Origin: Alloacidobacterium sp035547425
Lineage (GTDB): Bacteria > Acidobacteriota > Terriglobia > Terriglobales > Acidobacteriaceae
NCBI GenBank assembly: GCA_035547425.1
Contig: DASZUU010000014.1
Span: forward strand, 1 to 64,000
DNA: 64,000 nt
Direction: 5' to 3'
Positions 18,171-26,361 of this stretch are shown piece after piece; the stretch's first letter is position 1, and every line of letters begins with the position of its first letter. The notes under the pieces are model-generated. The model saw only the letters and a program-made list of their open reading frames with translations, did no database searches and had not been told where the DNA came from. The position numbers were made by a program, and so were the translations under genes.

Positions 18171-19136
18171 TTATGACGTTGCGGTGAGGGCCGCCAGCGT
18201 CTTCTCCAAGCTTGCCTCGTCTTCTACATTCAGGGCGCGCTGGCTGCGGTCCATCTGGCGCAGCAGTCCGGCAAGCACTTTGCCGGGACCGACTTCGATG
18301 CAGTGTGTCGGCTGCTGCTCCAGCAAAAGCCGCATCGATTCCACCCAGCGAACGGAGCCGGTGACCTGACGAATCAAAGCATCGCGCAACTGCTCGGCAT
18401 CGGTTGTCAGTGCTGCGTCGACGTTGGTGATGACGGGAACGCTTGCCGCAGTGAGGTTGAGGGCTCGCAGGTCAGCAGCAAGGCGATCCTGCGCGGGCTG
18501 CATGAGGGCGCAGTGGAAGGGCGCGCTCACGGCGAGCATGACGACCTTCTTCGCTCCAGCTTCTTTGGCAAGCTCTGCAGCTTTCTCGACTCCGGCAACT
18601 GCGCCTGAGATCACGGTCTGCTCCGGCGAATTCAGATTTGCGGCGGAGACGACCGCGGACGATTTCGCTGCGGCTTTCGTACACAACTCGATGACGGCTT
18701 CAGAGCTGAGGCCGAGGATGGCGGCCATCCCGCCCTGTCCCGCGGGAACGGCTTCTTGCATATAGCGTCCGCGGTTGCGGACTGTCCTGACCGCATTCGC
18801 AAAGGTGAGGACGCCGGCGGCGACGTTGGCCGAATACTCGCCCAGCGAGTGCCCGGCGACAAAGCTCGCGTTCACGCCCTTTTCCGCCAGCACGCGCTGG
18901 GCGGCGATGGAAACGGTGAAGATGGCGGGTTGCGTAAACTCGGTGAGCTTGAGCTGCTCTTCCGGACCTTCAAAGCACAATTTCGAGAGCGAAAAGCCGA
19001 GCGCTTCATCGGCCTCTTCAAACGTCTGTTTGGCGATGGGGAACTTTTCGCTCAGGTCGCGGCCCATGCCGACGGCCTGGGAGCCTTGTCCGGGGAAGAG
19101 AAATGCCAGCTTTTGCGTACTTATGTCCATACTCAT
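18171..19136 (-). CDS. fabD: Malonyl-CoA:ACP transacylase
   Basis: Loads malonyl groups from CoA onto acyl carrier protein for fatty acid synthesis. The N-terminal FLFPGQGSQ, the nucleophile motif GHSLGEYS (Ser near residue 97) and the C-terminal EVGPGKVLAGLLRQM are all present. I place the start at ATG 19136 (MSMDISTQKLAF) because family members begin just before the LAFLFPGQG strand. A TTG at 19175 with GGGGAGGGG upstream would add 13 residues and cannot be excluded; it has the better ribosome binding site. Other fab genes are not nearby. Confidence 0.93.
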   Translation of the reverse strand: MSMDISTQKLAFLFPGQGSQAVGMGRDLSEKFPIAKQTFEEADEALGFSLSKLCFEGPEEQLKLTEFTQPAIFTVSIAAQRVLAEKGVNASFVAGHSLGEYSANVAAGVLTFANAVRTVRNRGRYMQEAVPAGQGGMAAILGLSSEAVIELCTKAAAKSSAVVSAANLNSPEQTVISGAVAGVEKAAELAKEAGAKKVVMLAVSAPFHCALMQPAQDRLAADLRALNLTAASVPVITNVDAALTTDAEQLRDALIRQVTGSVRWVESMRLLLEQQPTHCIEVGPGKVLAGLLRQMDRSQRALNVEDEASLEKTLAALTATS

Positions 19137-19291
19137 ATTTTGGGGTATTTCAAATGATTCCGACAGGGGATGCAAGCTACCCCTCCCCCGTCTATTGCGT
19201 CTCGTTCTGTTATTTTCAATGATTTACGAGAGGATCATCCCCGAATTGTGAACCAAAAGTAAAATTTTTCATTTATGTCCTAAAACTTTAG

Positions 19292-19337
19292 TTGACAAGC
19301 GGCGAGCTGAGGTCTAATCTCCTAATAAATTAGGAGA
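19292..19337 (+). promoter_or_regulatory. Promoter and palindromic operator of blaI-type regulator
   Basis: A TTGACA (19292-19297) and a TCTAAT (19313-19318) with a short 15-bp spacer form a plausible promoter. A perfect 20-bp palindrome TCTCCTAAT-AA-ATTAGGAGA covers 19318-19337, overlapping the -10 end and the AGGAGA ribosome binding site. Its position suggests direct autorepression by the BlaI-type protein. A lesser palindrome, CTAAA-AC-TTTAG, lies just before the -35 box. Confidence 0.75.
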
Positions 19338-19343
19338 AGAATC

Positions 19344-19724
19344 ATGGGCGAACGCGACAAAGAAGCTTTGACCAAGCTGGAATTGCAGATCATGCAGGTT
19401 ATCTGGCGGCTGGGCCCCTGCAATGTAGCCGCGGTGAAGGCGGAGCTGGAGCAGCCGTTGGCTTATACCACGGTGCAAACGATGCTCAACATTCTGCACA
19501 AAAAAGGGAAGCTGAAACGCAAACTTCGCGGGCGCGCCTATGAATACAGCGCCGTTGTGACGGAGGCGAAGGCTTCCGGCCATGCCCTGCGCGATTTGAT
19601 TGACCGCATGTTTGGCGGGTCGAGCGAAGAGCTGGTGATGAGCCTGATCAAGAGCAAGCAGATCGATGCGGAGAAGATCGCCGAACTAAGCAAGCGGCTG
19701 GAAGAAGAAAGAGGCGAGGCATGA
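19344..19724 (+). CDS. BlaI/MecI/CopY-family transcriptional repressor
   Basis: The 126-aa winged-helix repressor contains LTKLELQIMQVIWRLGPCNVAAV and AYTTVQTMLNILHKKGKLKRK, the hallmark DNA-binding part of the family. An acidic C-terminal dimerisation helix follows. By family analogy it binds the palindrome directly upstream and is released when cleaved after activation of the membrane protease encoded next. The stop overlaps the start of that gene by four bases (ATGA), so the two are co-translated. Confidence 0.93.
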   Translation: MGERDKEALTKLELQIMQVIWRLGPCNVAAVKAELEQPLAYTTVQTMLNILHKKGKLKRKLRGRAYEYSAVVTEAKASGHALRDLIDRMFGGSSEELVMSLIKSKQIDAEKIAELSKRLEEERGEA

Positions 19725-21070
19725 TGCATCTGGAGTCAGCGGTCTTTGCGTATTGGCTGAATTCCTTGTGGCAGGTTCCTCTTGTTTTTCTGGCTGCCTG
19801 CCTTGCCGCGCGCCTCGTTCACCAAATGGGGCCGCACGCAGAACACCGCGTATGGGTGGCTGCACTGCTGCTGCAGGCGATTTTGCCGATGTGCATTTTC
19901 CATCTGGGCGAAGTCTGGCGGCAGGCCTGGGCATTCATGCTGTCGCTATGGAGCGCGAACACGCCCGGAGGGCAAACGCAGGTTGTTTTCGGCAATCCGG
20001 CGGTGTTCGGCATGAATGTAGGACGCATGTCTGCCGGGATAACAGCGGGGCTGATTCTTGCGTACATCGGCAGTGTTGCGTATTTTTCCGGACGGATGGG
20101 CTGGGCCTTGTATCGAACTTCTGCCATGCGGAAGCAGGCTTCTGCGGTAGTGCTGGATGGCGAAAGTGAGCGCAGTCTCAGCCGGTTCAGCCAGTTCTTT
20201 CGGCTGTCCCGCAGGAAAATCCATGTAGCGGCTTCTTCGCAGATCAGCGGCCCGGTGACAGTCGGCATTTCGCGCTGGACACTGTTGCTGCCTCCGAAAT
20301 TTCTAGAAAGTATGGGCAGGGACGACCTGGACACTGTGTTTGCGCATGAATGCGCGCATCTGCAGCGGCGGGATTTTGCCTGGAATCTTCTGTTCGGACT
20401 GATTGCGCTGCCGATTGCGTATCATCCGCTGCTTTGGCTGACGCGCTCGCGCATTGCCGAGAGCCGCGAAATGGTTTGCGATGCCATGGCGGCGGAAGCG
20501 ATGGAGGGAAGAGAGCGCTATGCGCGTTCGCTGTTGCGAGTAGCTTCGATGCTTTCGCACGCGACATCGCACAGATCGCTGCATGCGATTGGAATTTTCG
20601 ATACCAGCATTTTTGAAAGGAGAATTATGAATTTAACGCGGAAACATTTTGAAGTTCGCGGTCTGCAGAGGGTTATGTTGATGCTGACCTGCGGTGTCCT
20701 GGGATTGCTAACCTGTGCTTCGGCTCTGGCACTTCATATTGATACGGGCGTGCCTGTGCCGGCGCAGACAAAGCAGCCGAAAAGGGTGTTTGTGAGCTCC
20801 GGTGTGATGCAGGGAAATCTCATTCACAAGGTGATGCCGGTGTATCCGGATCTTGCGAAAAAAGGGAAGATCGAAGGAACGGTAGTGCTGGCAGCACATA
20901 TCAATAAAGACGGAGAGCCTGAGTCTCTACAGGTGAAGAGCGGTCCTCCTCTTCTGGAGCAGAGCGCGCTCGATGCTGTTCGTCAGTGGCGCTGGAAGCC
21001 GTATCTGCTGAATGGGAATCCGGTGGATGTAGAAACAGAAATTAATGTGATTTATTCGCTGGGCAAATAA
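19721..21070 (+). CDS. M56 (BlaR1-like) membrane metalloprotease fused to TonB C-terminal domain
   Basis: The 449-aa protein has N-terminal membrane segments and a cytoplasmic zinc-protease region with HECAH (His209, Glu210, His213) and a downstream SREMVCD acidic motif. Another membrane span follows (about 315-335). The end is a TonB C-terminal domain (about 365-449) with VYPDLAKKGKIEGTVVL and ALDAVRQWRWKPY. Classical BlaR1 instead ends in a penicillin-binding sensor, which is absent here. The protease probably cleaves the paired repressor. The TonB-like periplasmic domain may sense or energise an outer-membrane receptor. The fusion pattern occurs in Acidobacteria, but its signal is unknown. 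Confidence 0.9.
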   Translation: MMHLESAVFAYWLNSLWQVPLVFLAACLAARLVHQMGPHAEHRVWVAALLLQAILPMCIFHLGEVWRQAWAFMLSLWSANTPGGQTQVVFGNPAVFGMNVGRMSAGITAGLILAYIGSVAYFSGRMGWALYRTSAMRKQASAVVLDGESERSLSRFSQFFRLSRRKIHVAASSQISGPVTVGISRWTLLLPPKFLESMGRDDLDTVFAHECAHLQRRDFAWNLLFGLIALPIAYHPLLWLTRSRIAESREMVCDAMAAEAMEGRERYARSLLRVASMLSHATSHRSLHAIGIFDTSIFERRIMNLTRKHFEVRGLQRVMLMLTCGVLGLLTCASALALHIDTGVPVPAQTKQPKRVFVSSGVMQGNLIHKVMPVYPDLAKKGKIEGTVVLAAHINKDGEPESLQVKSGPPLLEQSALDAVRQWRWKPYLLNGNPVDVETEINVIYSLGK

Positions 21071-21086
21071 CGGATTCTTCACCCCC

Positions 21087-21155
21087 ATGGCGCAGAGGCC
21101 GCCAGAAACAACGGATTGTTAGCAATCTTGGCGTTCTTCGCGCCTTGGTGGTTTG
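21087..21155. repeat. GGCGCAGAGGCCGCCA / CCGCCAAGGCGC-type intergenic repeat
   Basis: A ggcgcagaggccgccag stretch (21089-21105) and an inverted partner (21127-21154, minus strand reads aaaccaccaaggcgcgaaga) occupy the region after the M56 gene. They match the repeat after frr at 36353-36386. Confidence 0.6.
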
Positions 21156-21176
21156 ACTTTCAAGAGGGGAAATGGA

Positions 21177-21216
21177 ACGGCCCCGTTTCCGGATAGGAAG
21201 CGGGGCCGTCATTTTT
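21177..21216 (+). terminator. Intrinsic terminator downstream of the M56-TonB gene
   Basis: The arms acggccccg and cggggccgt, extended by tttcc/ggaag, form a strong stem. TTTTT follows at 21212-21216 on the plus strand. The structure directly abuts the 3' end of the minus-strand RNase P RNA. Confidence 0.85.
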
Positions 21217-21663
21217 GCAAGCAGCCTGTAAGCCGAATTCTGTCGAGGACGGTCATTCCTCTAGGCGACGCATTACTGCGGCGCTCAAGCGACCTACCCG
21301 AAGGTTTCCGCTCCACCTGGCGGGCAGGCCCGCTGGTCTGGAGGACCCACGTTGGCGCGCCGGGCAGGCACGCCGCGCAGCTATCTGGGTCTGGCTGCGC
21401 ATCCCTCCCTATTTGGTCTTGCTCCGTGTGGGGTTTACCCTGCCTCCTGCGTTACCGCCGGAGCGGTGCGCTCTTACCGCACCTTTTCACCCTTACCTTG
21501 CGCCTTGCGGCGCAGGCGGTATGTTCTCTGTGGCACTAGCCGTCTCGCAGCCTTGACGCTGCGATCCCGGACGTTATCCGGCACACTGCCCTGCGGAGTT
21601 CGGACTTTCCTCTCCCATCATGCGCACGCGCGTGACAGCAGCGACCGCCCGGCTGCTCGCTTG
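21217..21663 (-). ncRNA. rnpB: RNase P RNA (bacterial type A)
   Basis: Catalytic RNA of RNase P, which removes 5' leaders from pre-tRNA. On the minus strand the conserved gaggaaagtccgaactcc lies near the 5' end (about 21593-21615). The universally conserved acagaattcggctta lies near the 3' end (about 21227-21243). The ends pair as helix P1: gcgagcagcc at the 5' end with ggctgcttgc at the 3' end. The total of about 447 nt is normal for a type A RNA. The exact termini are inferred from P1. Confidence 0.95.
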
Positions 21664-21703
21664 GTTCTAGGATACAGGAAATAGGCTGAGTTCGTTTAGC
21701 TAT

Positions 21704-21733
21704 CCCACATCTCAAAATCGAGATGTGGGCGCC
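21704..21733. repeat. CCCACATCTC hairpin repeat, copy 1
   Basis: The arms cccacatctc (21704-21713) and gagatgtggg (21720-21729) are perfect, with a 6-nt loop. Related hairpins occur at 26323-26346 and 60010-60040. Here it sits between rnpB and the toxin-antitoxin promoter. Confidence 0.75.
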
Positions 21734-21785
21734 TGCTGTATTCAAATTGCAGGGCTTAGTTACGCTGTAAGTAGGCATCATTTTG

Positions 21786-21802
21786 TATAATTTTTCGTAT
21801 CA
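21786..21802 (+). promoter_or_regulatory. Promoter -10 and possible operator of the toxin-antitoxin pair
   Basis: A perfect TATAAT at 21786-21791 lies only about 10 bases before the ATG at 21802, so the transcript would have almost no leader. The sequences ttttgtataat and ttttcgtatcat form an imperfect tandem repeat over 21781-21803, a possible RHH operator. No convincing -35 box is seen. Confidence 0.5.
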
Positions 21803-22068
21803 TGGCCATTCATATGAAAGCCATCAGCTTTCGCACTCCATCTTCCAAGCTGAAGCGAATCGACGAATTAGCGGGTTCCCAGAACAGGGACCGTACCTTC
21901 ATCCTTAACGAAGCTATCGATCGCTATCTGGAGATGCATGACTACCACGCGAGCCTGGTTCAGGAAGGATTGCGTGATGCTGAAGCTGGCCGTGTCGTGC
22001 CGCATGAAGAAGTAGGCAGAGCGCTGGCTGCACAGCGAGCAGCAAGAAAAGCGAAAGAAGCCCGTTGA
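21802..22068 (+). CDS. Ribbon-helix-helix antitoxin (CopG/ParD-like)
   Basis: The 88-aa protein has a short N-terminal beta strand (KAISFRTPSSKLKRIDELA) and helices typical of RHH DNA-binding antitoxins, then an Arg/Ala-rich C-terminal tail. That tail probably wraps the toxin. It would neutralise the downstream ParE-type toxin and autorepress the operon. An internal ATG (MKAISF) four codons later is an alternative start. No Shine-Dalgarno sequence precedes either ATG, in keeping with the near-leaderless promoter. Confidence 0.85.
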   Translation: MAIHMKAISFRTPSSKLKRIDELAGSQNRDRTFILNEAIDRYLEMHDYHASLVQEGLRDAEAGRVVPHEEVGRALAAQRAARKAKEAR

Positions 22069-22355
22069 AAATTGAATGGACGAAAGCCGCGAGGAATCAT
22101 CTGTTAAGCCTGGATGCGTATCTTTATGAGCGCAGCGTAGTCGGAGCAGATCGTGTGGTGGCGCAGATTTACGAAGCGGTGGGAACACTGAGCCTCTATC
22201 CATTTATCGGGCGGACAGGCAGGATCAAGGGAACGCGCGAGCTGGCAGTGGTTTCCACCAACTACATTGTGGCTTATAGAACGCAGAATGAGGTGGTGCA
22301 AATTCTTGCGGTAATGCATGGTGCGCAGCGCTGGCCGCGATACTTTAAGGACTAA
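22065..22355 (+). CDS. ParE/RelE-superfamily toxin
   Basis: The 96-aa toxin starts at TTG 22065, overlapping the antitoxin TGA by four bases. The fold signature is visible: IEWTKAARNHLLSLDAYL at the start, YPFIGRTGRIKGTRELAV in the middle and YIVAYRTQNEVVQILAVMHGAQRWP at the end. This is ParE-like; family members poison gyrase or, for RelE relatives, cleave mRNA. Which target applies here is not known. The 4-base overlap implies translational coupling. Confidence 0.88.
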   Translation: MKIEWTKAARNHLLSLDAYLYERSVVGADRVVAQIYEAVGTLSLYPFIGRTGRIKGTRELAVVSTNYIVAYRTQNEVVQILAVMHGAQRWPRYFKD

Positions 22356-22397
22356 GCCGCGGCCCGATGATTCGCCGGGGGCTGAAATTGACCGCGC

Positions 22398-22874
22398 TCA
22401 TCTCTTGCTCTCCTTTGACTTGTCTTCGATCAGCTTCTTGGTGAGCAGCACAAGGCCGAGGAGCTGGGTCCATTCGGAAACGATGTTGCCGACGACCTGG
22501 CCCCATTTTCCATTCGTATCCATCTTGATGTAGAAGATGACCCACGCGGCTCCGGTGATGGCGAGGAAGATGGTCAGCGAGTGGTCGCGGATGAAAGTGG
22601 CGAGACGGTCGTGCCATTCAGGCTTCGGCTGTCTGCTTTCGGCTGAGCCGATCTCGTAAAAATATTTTGTGGCGATCACGGTAACGACTACGCCCGACCA
22701 GTCGGCGATGGCGTTGCCGAAGAACGCGCCCCAGTGTGTATCGGGGTTGCTGTGTAGATAGAGAACGATCCACAGAAGCAGGATGCTGATGGCGGCGAGG
22801 CTGAGAGCGTGATGCCTGAGGAAGCTTTTCTTTCGGGCTGTCATCTTGTTGTCCAGGTTAATCTCCGTTTCCAT
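22398..22874 (-). CDS. Small multi-pass membrane protein, function unknown
   Basis: About 158 aa from the ATG at 22874 (METEINLDN). It has four hydrophobic segments: HALSLAAISILLLWIVLYL, an ADWSGVVVTVIATKYFY region, LTIFLAITGAAWVIFYI and WTQLLGLVLLTKKL. Both halves contain a GxxxGNxxxxW pattern (HWGAFFGNAIADW and KWGQVVGNIVSEW), so the protein looks like an internal duplication of a two-helix unit. It is divergent from tag. No family recognised. Confidence 0.65.
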   Translation of the reverse strand: METEINLDNKMTARKKSFLRHHALSLAAISILLLWIVLYLHSNPDTHWGAFFGNAIADWSGVVVTVIATKYFYEIGSAESRQPKPEWHDRLATFIRDHSLTIFLAITGAAWVIFYIKMDTNGKWGQVVGNIVSEWTQLLGLVLLTKKLIEDKSKESKR

Positions 22875-22913
22875 GTAGGATGCTGAGATTGGAGAATGGA
22901 CGGGAGACGATGG

Positions 22914-23501
22914 ATGGCTGCTAACGATACGAAGACACGCTGCAGTTGGGCTGAGAGCGATCCGCTGCTGCGGCAATATCACGATGAGGAGTGGGGCGTG
23001 CCCGAGTACGACAGCCGCGCTCTGTGGGAACTGCTGATGCTGGAAGGCTTCCAGGCGGGGCTTTCGTGGTTGACTGTGCTGCGCAAGCGCGATGCATTCC
23101 GCAAGGCATTTAAGCAGTTCGATCCGGCGAAGGTAGCGCGCTTTACCGAGAAAGATATTGCGCGGCTGCTGGACGATGCGGGCATCATCCGCTCGCGCGC
23201 AAAGATGGAAGCGACGATCAAGGGCGCTCAGGCTTTTCAGGAAATGCAAACGTCAGGCGAGAGCTTCGCCGGTTTTCTCTGGGGCATTGTTGGCGGCAGG
23301 CAGATTCAGACGCAGGACCCGCGCCCGGTGCAGACGGAACTGGCAGTTGAAATGTCGAAGCAGCTGAAGAAGCGCGGGTTCAAATTTGTAGGCCCCGTCA
23401 TTGTGTATGCGTTTATGCAGGCCGCAGGCATGGTGAATGACCATAGCGATGATTGTTTCCGGCGCAAGGCCGTCACAAAGATAAAGCGCGGCAGCCTCTG
23501 A
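22914..23501 (+). CDS. tag: DNA-3-methyladenine glycosylase I
   Basis: Base-excision repair enzyme that removes 3-methyladenine. The N-terminal RCSW (Cys10) and YHDEEWG (His23) and the C-terminal VNDHSDDC supply the Cys/His zinc site of the Tag family. The central GLSWLTVLRKRDAFRKAF is the recognised helix-hairpin region. I choose ATG 22914 over 22896 because GGGAGA lies at good spacing only before the former. About 195 aa, normal length. Confidence 0.93.
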   Translation: MAANDTKTRCSWAESDPLLRQYHDEEWGVPEYDSRALWELLMLEGFQAGLSWLTVLRKRDAFRKAFKQFDPAKVARFTEKDIARLLDDAGIIRSRAKMEATIKGAQAFQEMQTSGESFAGFLWGIVGGRQIQTQDPRPVQTELAVEMSKQLKKRGFKFVGPVIVYAFMQAAGMVNDHSDDCFRRKAVTKIKRGSL

Positions 23502-23609
23502 TTTTTAAACATGGAGCATGCGGATGATTTCCTGCTCGATTCACGATTGTCGGCGCTGCGCATTTCGGCATTGCGGGCCGCGCTGATACAGTAATCAGAG
23601 CATTTCTCT

Positions 23610-24986
23610 ATGTTTGCAAAAGCGCAGCGTGTACATTTCATTGGGATCGGCGGCATCGGCATGAGCGGCATCGCCGAAATTCTGCTCAATCTTGGTTATG
23701 CCGTGTCAGGGTCCGACCTGCGTCGCTCACCGATCACGGACAGGCTGGCCTCGCTCGGCGCAACCATATTTGAAGGGCATGCGGCTGCGAATGTTATCGG
23801 CTCGGGCGTTGTTGTCACCAGCTCTGCGGTAAATGAGCGCAACCCGGAAGTGGTGGAAGCGCGCGCGCGCAAGATTCCGGTGATTCAGCGGGCGGAGATG
23901 CTGGCGGAGCTGATGCGCCTGAAATACGGCATTGCAATTGCCGGAATGCATGGCAAGACGACCACGACTTCGATGATTGCAACCGTGCTGGCAGCGGGCA
24001 ATCTTGATCCCACGGTTGTGGTGGGCGGCAGAGTCGATGCGCTGGGGTCGAATGCCCGTCTGGGGAAGTCGCAGTACCTTGTGGCCGAAGCCGATGAGAG
24101 CGACCGCTCTTTCCTGAAGCTTTCGCCGATTCTCGCCGTAGTTACGAATATCGATCGCGAGCACATGGATTGCTATCGCGACATGGCCGATGTGGAAAAT
24201 GCCTTTGTCGAGTTCATGGACCGCGTGCCTTTTTATGGAAGCTGCGTGGCCTGCATCGACAATGAGCAACTGGCTGCGATTCTGCCGCGAGTGCGCCGCC
24301 GCGTCTTCACATACGGCACCTCATCCAAAGCCGATTTTGTGGTGCGCATGCTGCCGCAATCAAGTGAGGCGCACTCGCGCTTTGAGGTTGCTGCAGATGG
24401 GCAGATACTTGGCCCATTCGCGTTGCACGTGCCCGGACGCCACAATGTACTGAATGCCACGGCGGCGATTGCCATTGCCGTACAGCTCGAGATCAAGCCG
24501 GAAGCGATCATTGGAGGGCTGCAGCAGTTTCGCGGAGTCGACCGGCGTTTTCAGTTAAAGGGCCGTGAGCGAGGCGTCGCTGTGATCGATGATTACGGTC
24601 ACCATCCCACGGAGATTCGCGCCACGCTGCGAGCGGCGCGCGAGTGCGGCTATCGGCATGTCCATGTAATTTTCCAGCCGCATCGCTATACCCGCACGCG
24701 CGATTTGATGGACGAGTTCGTAACTGCATTTGAAGATGCCGATACGGTCGAGATTCTGGATATATATGCCGCCAGCGAGGAGCCGATCCCGGGCATCTCC
24801 GCCGAAGCGCTCGCGGCAGCGGCAAAGCATCCACATGTGCGGTATGCCTCTTCTCCGGAAGAGGCGATGGAGCGCGTGGCGGCGCGCGCTGAAGACGGCG
24901 ATGCCATACTGACATTAGGCGCCGGGAACGTTTCGCAGCTTGCGCCCCAAGTGCTGGAACGGCTGAAAATCGACAAGCGTGCGTAA
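23610..24986 (+). CDS. murC: UDP-N-acetylmuramate-L-alanine ligase
   Basis: Cytoplasmic ATP-dependent ligase that adds L-Ala to UDP-MurNAc in peptidoglycan synthesis. The N-terminal Rossmann motif GIGGIGMSGIAEILLNLG, the ATP loop GMHGKTTT (about 111-118), EADESDRSFL and DDYGHHPTEIRATL are characteristic of MurC. The 458-aa length is standard. It is isolated from the mur/fts cluster here, with tag upstream and an HpnI-like glycosyltransferase downstream. Confidence 0.97.
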   Translation: MFAKAQRVHFIGIGGIGMSGIAEILLNLGYAVSGSDLRRSPITDRLASLGATIFEGHAAANVIGSGVVVTSSAVNERNPEVVEARARKIPVIQRAEMLAELMRLKYGIAIAGMHGKTTTTSMIATVLAAGNLDPTVVVGGRVDALGSNARLGKSQYLVAEADESDRSFLKLSPILAVVTNIDREHMDCYRDMADVENAFVEFMDRVPFYGSCVACIDNEQLAAILPRVRRRVFTYGTSSKADFVVRMLPQSSEAHSRFEVAADGQILGPFALHVPGRHNVLNATAAIAIAVQLEIKPEAIIGGLQQFRGVDRRFQLKGRERGVAVIDDYGHHPTEIRATLRAARECGYRHVHVIFQPHRYTRTRDLMDEFVTAFEDADTVEILDIYAASEEPIPGISAEALAAAAKHPHVRYASSPEEAMERVAARAEDGDAILTLGAGNVSQLAPQVLERLKIDKRA

Positions 24987-25062
24987 TCAGGCCTGCGTCC
25001 GTTCCCGGTTAACTTATTGATTATTAACGAGATGTTTAGCTCCTCAGATTATTAAACAGCCA

Positions 25063-26310
25063 ATGGCCCAATACGATAATCTGATAATAGTGATTTCCAC
25101 GCGCATCATCGATTTCCTAATGAGCCTCGGTGTACTGGGGCTTATTAGCTCGACCATCTTTAACGGTCTGGTTTTCGCCGGTGTGTATCGCTTTATTCAG
25201 GAGCGGCGAAAAAGCCGCAAGATGCAGGATAAGAATTTTTCGCCTCCGGTCAGCCTTTTAAAGCCGCTCCACGGAGCTGAACCGAATCTCGAAGCCTACA
25301 TCACCAGCTTTTTTGAACAGGATTATGCGAATTACGAAATCCTGTTCTGCGCCCGTCATGCCAATGATCCGGGCCTGCAAATAGCCCGCCGTGTGGCTGC
25401 TCGCTATCCCTTGATCCCATCAAAATTTTTAGTGACCGGCGAGCGCACCTACATTAATGCGAAGGTTTCGTCGCTGGAGAAGATGGCCGCCGCTGCCAAT
25501 ACCGATATTTTCATCATCAGCGACAGCGATGTGCGGGTTACGCCCAACTACATTCGTGAAGTGGCGGCACCCTTTGCCAACAAGAAAGTAGGCGCGGTTA
25601 CGTGCCTTTATCGCGGCGTTGCCGATGAGGGACTGTGGGCGAAGCTTGAAGCGGCAGGCATGTCCGTCGAGATGACCTCCGGCGTACTGGTCGCCAATAT
25701 GATGGAGGGCATGCAGTTTACGCTTGGCCCCACCATGGCCGTGCGCCGCAACTGCGTGCAGGAGATGGGCGGCTTTGCGTATCTTGGGCCGTATTGCGCT
25801 GACGATTTTGTTCTTGGCAACCAGGTGGCAGCGATGGGCTATGACGTTGTGCTCTCCGACCATGTCATCGATCACATTGTGCTGAATCTCAGTTTTACGG
25901 CTTCGGTCAAGCATCAGGTGCGCTGGATGAAGTCGACGCGCTTCTCGCGTCCTAAAGGGCACTTCGGCACTTCGTTGACGTTTGCGTTGCCTTTCGGACT
26001 GCTGGCCGGTTTGGCCGCATGGTGCCTGCACAGGCCGCACCTGGCACTGGCCCTGGCAGCATACAGCATCGTGGCGCGCATTGTGATGGCGGCTGTGGTT
26101 GGCCGGGCTGTGGTTCATGATCGCCGCTTATTGCGTACTGCGTTGCTGTACCCGTTGCGCGATTTGCTGGGATTTGTTTATTGGGCTGCCAGCTATGGCA
26201 GCAGCACGGTGCTGTGGCGCGGACAGACGTATCGGCTCACCGCAGGCGGGCTGATGCAGCCCGCAGCCGAAAATGCGGAGCCGGAGCACGAGCCCGCGAT
26301 GATGGCCTAG
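25063..26310 (+). CDS. hpnI: HpnI-like glycosyltransferase (ceramide glucosyltransferase family, GT21-like)
   Basis: The 415-aa membrane-bound glycosyltransferase has an N-terminal TM helix. A GT-A domain carries SLLKPLHGAEPNLEA, SDSDVRV (DxD-like, about 154-158), an acidic CADDFVLG and the HQVRW motif near residue 286. C-terminal membrane helices follow. This order matches ceramide glucosyltransferases and the hopanoid enzyme HpnI, which adds N-acetylglucosamine to bacteriohopanetetrol. Hopanoid function is inferred; no other hpn genes are in view, so another glycolipid acceptor is possible. Confidence 0.8.
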   Translation: MAQYDNLIIVISTRIIDFLMSLGVLGLISSTIFNGLVFAGVYRFIQERRKSRKMQDKNFSPPVSLLKPLHGAEPNLEAYITSFFEQDYANYEILFCARHANDPGLQIARRVAARYPLIPSKFLVTGERTYINAKVSSLEKMAAAANTDIFIISDSDVRVTPNYIREVAAPFANKKVGAVTCLYRGVADEGLWAKLEAAGMSVEMTSGVLVANMMEGMQFTLGPTMAVRRNCVQEMGGFAYLGPYCADDFVLGNQVAAMGYDVVLSDHVIDHIVLNLSFTASVKHQVRWMKSTRFSRPKGHFGTSLTFALPFGLLAGLAAWCLHRPHLALALAAYSIVARIVMAAVVGRAVVHDRRLLRTALLYPLRDLLGFVYWAASYGSSTVLWRGQTYRLTAGGLMQPAAENAEPEHEPAMMA

Positions 26311-26322
26311 CAATTCTCAAAT

Positions 26323-26346
26323 CCACATCTCTTCGAGATGTGGGGC
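26323..26346. repeat. CCACATCTC hairpin repeat, copy 2
   Basis: The 9-bp arms ccacatctc and gagatgtgg enclose ttc, followed by ggcactt. It lies in the convergent gap between the HpnI-like gene and the ArnT-like gene. The stem matches copy 1, and the right flank (TGGGGCA) also matches copy 3 at 60010-60040. Confidence 0.75.
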
Positions 26347-26361
26347 ACTTGCATCATTCCT

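Noticed and set aside
21217..21663. Several overlapping reading frames on the plus strand in this stretch
   Set aside because: They lie opposite RNase P RNA, whose conserved sequence and P1 pairing fully explain the region.
23511..23594. 27-codon frame between tag and murC
   Set aside because: No Shine-Dalgarno sequence and no conserved features; chance is the simplest explanation.
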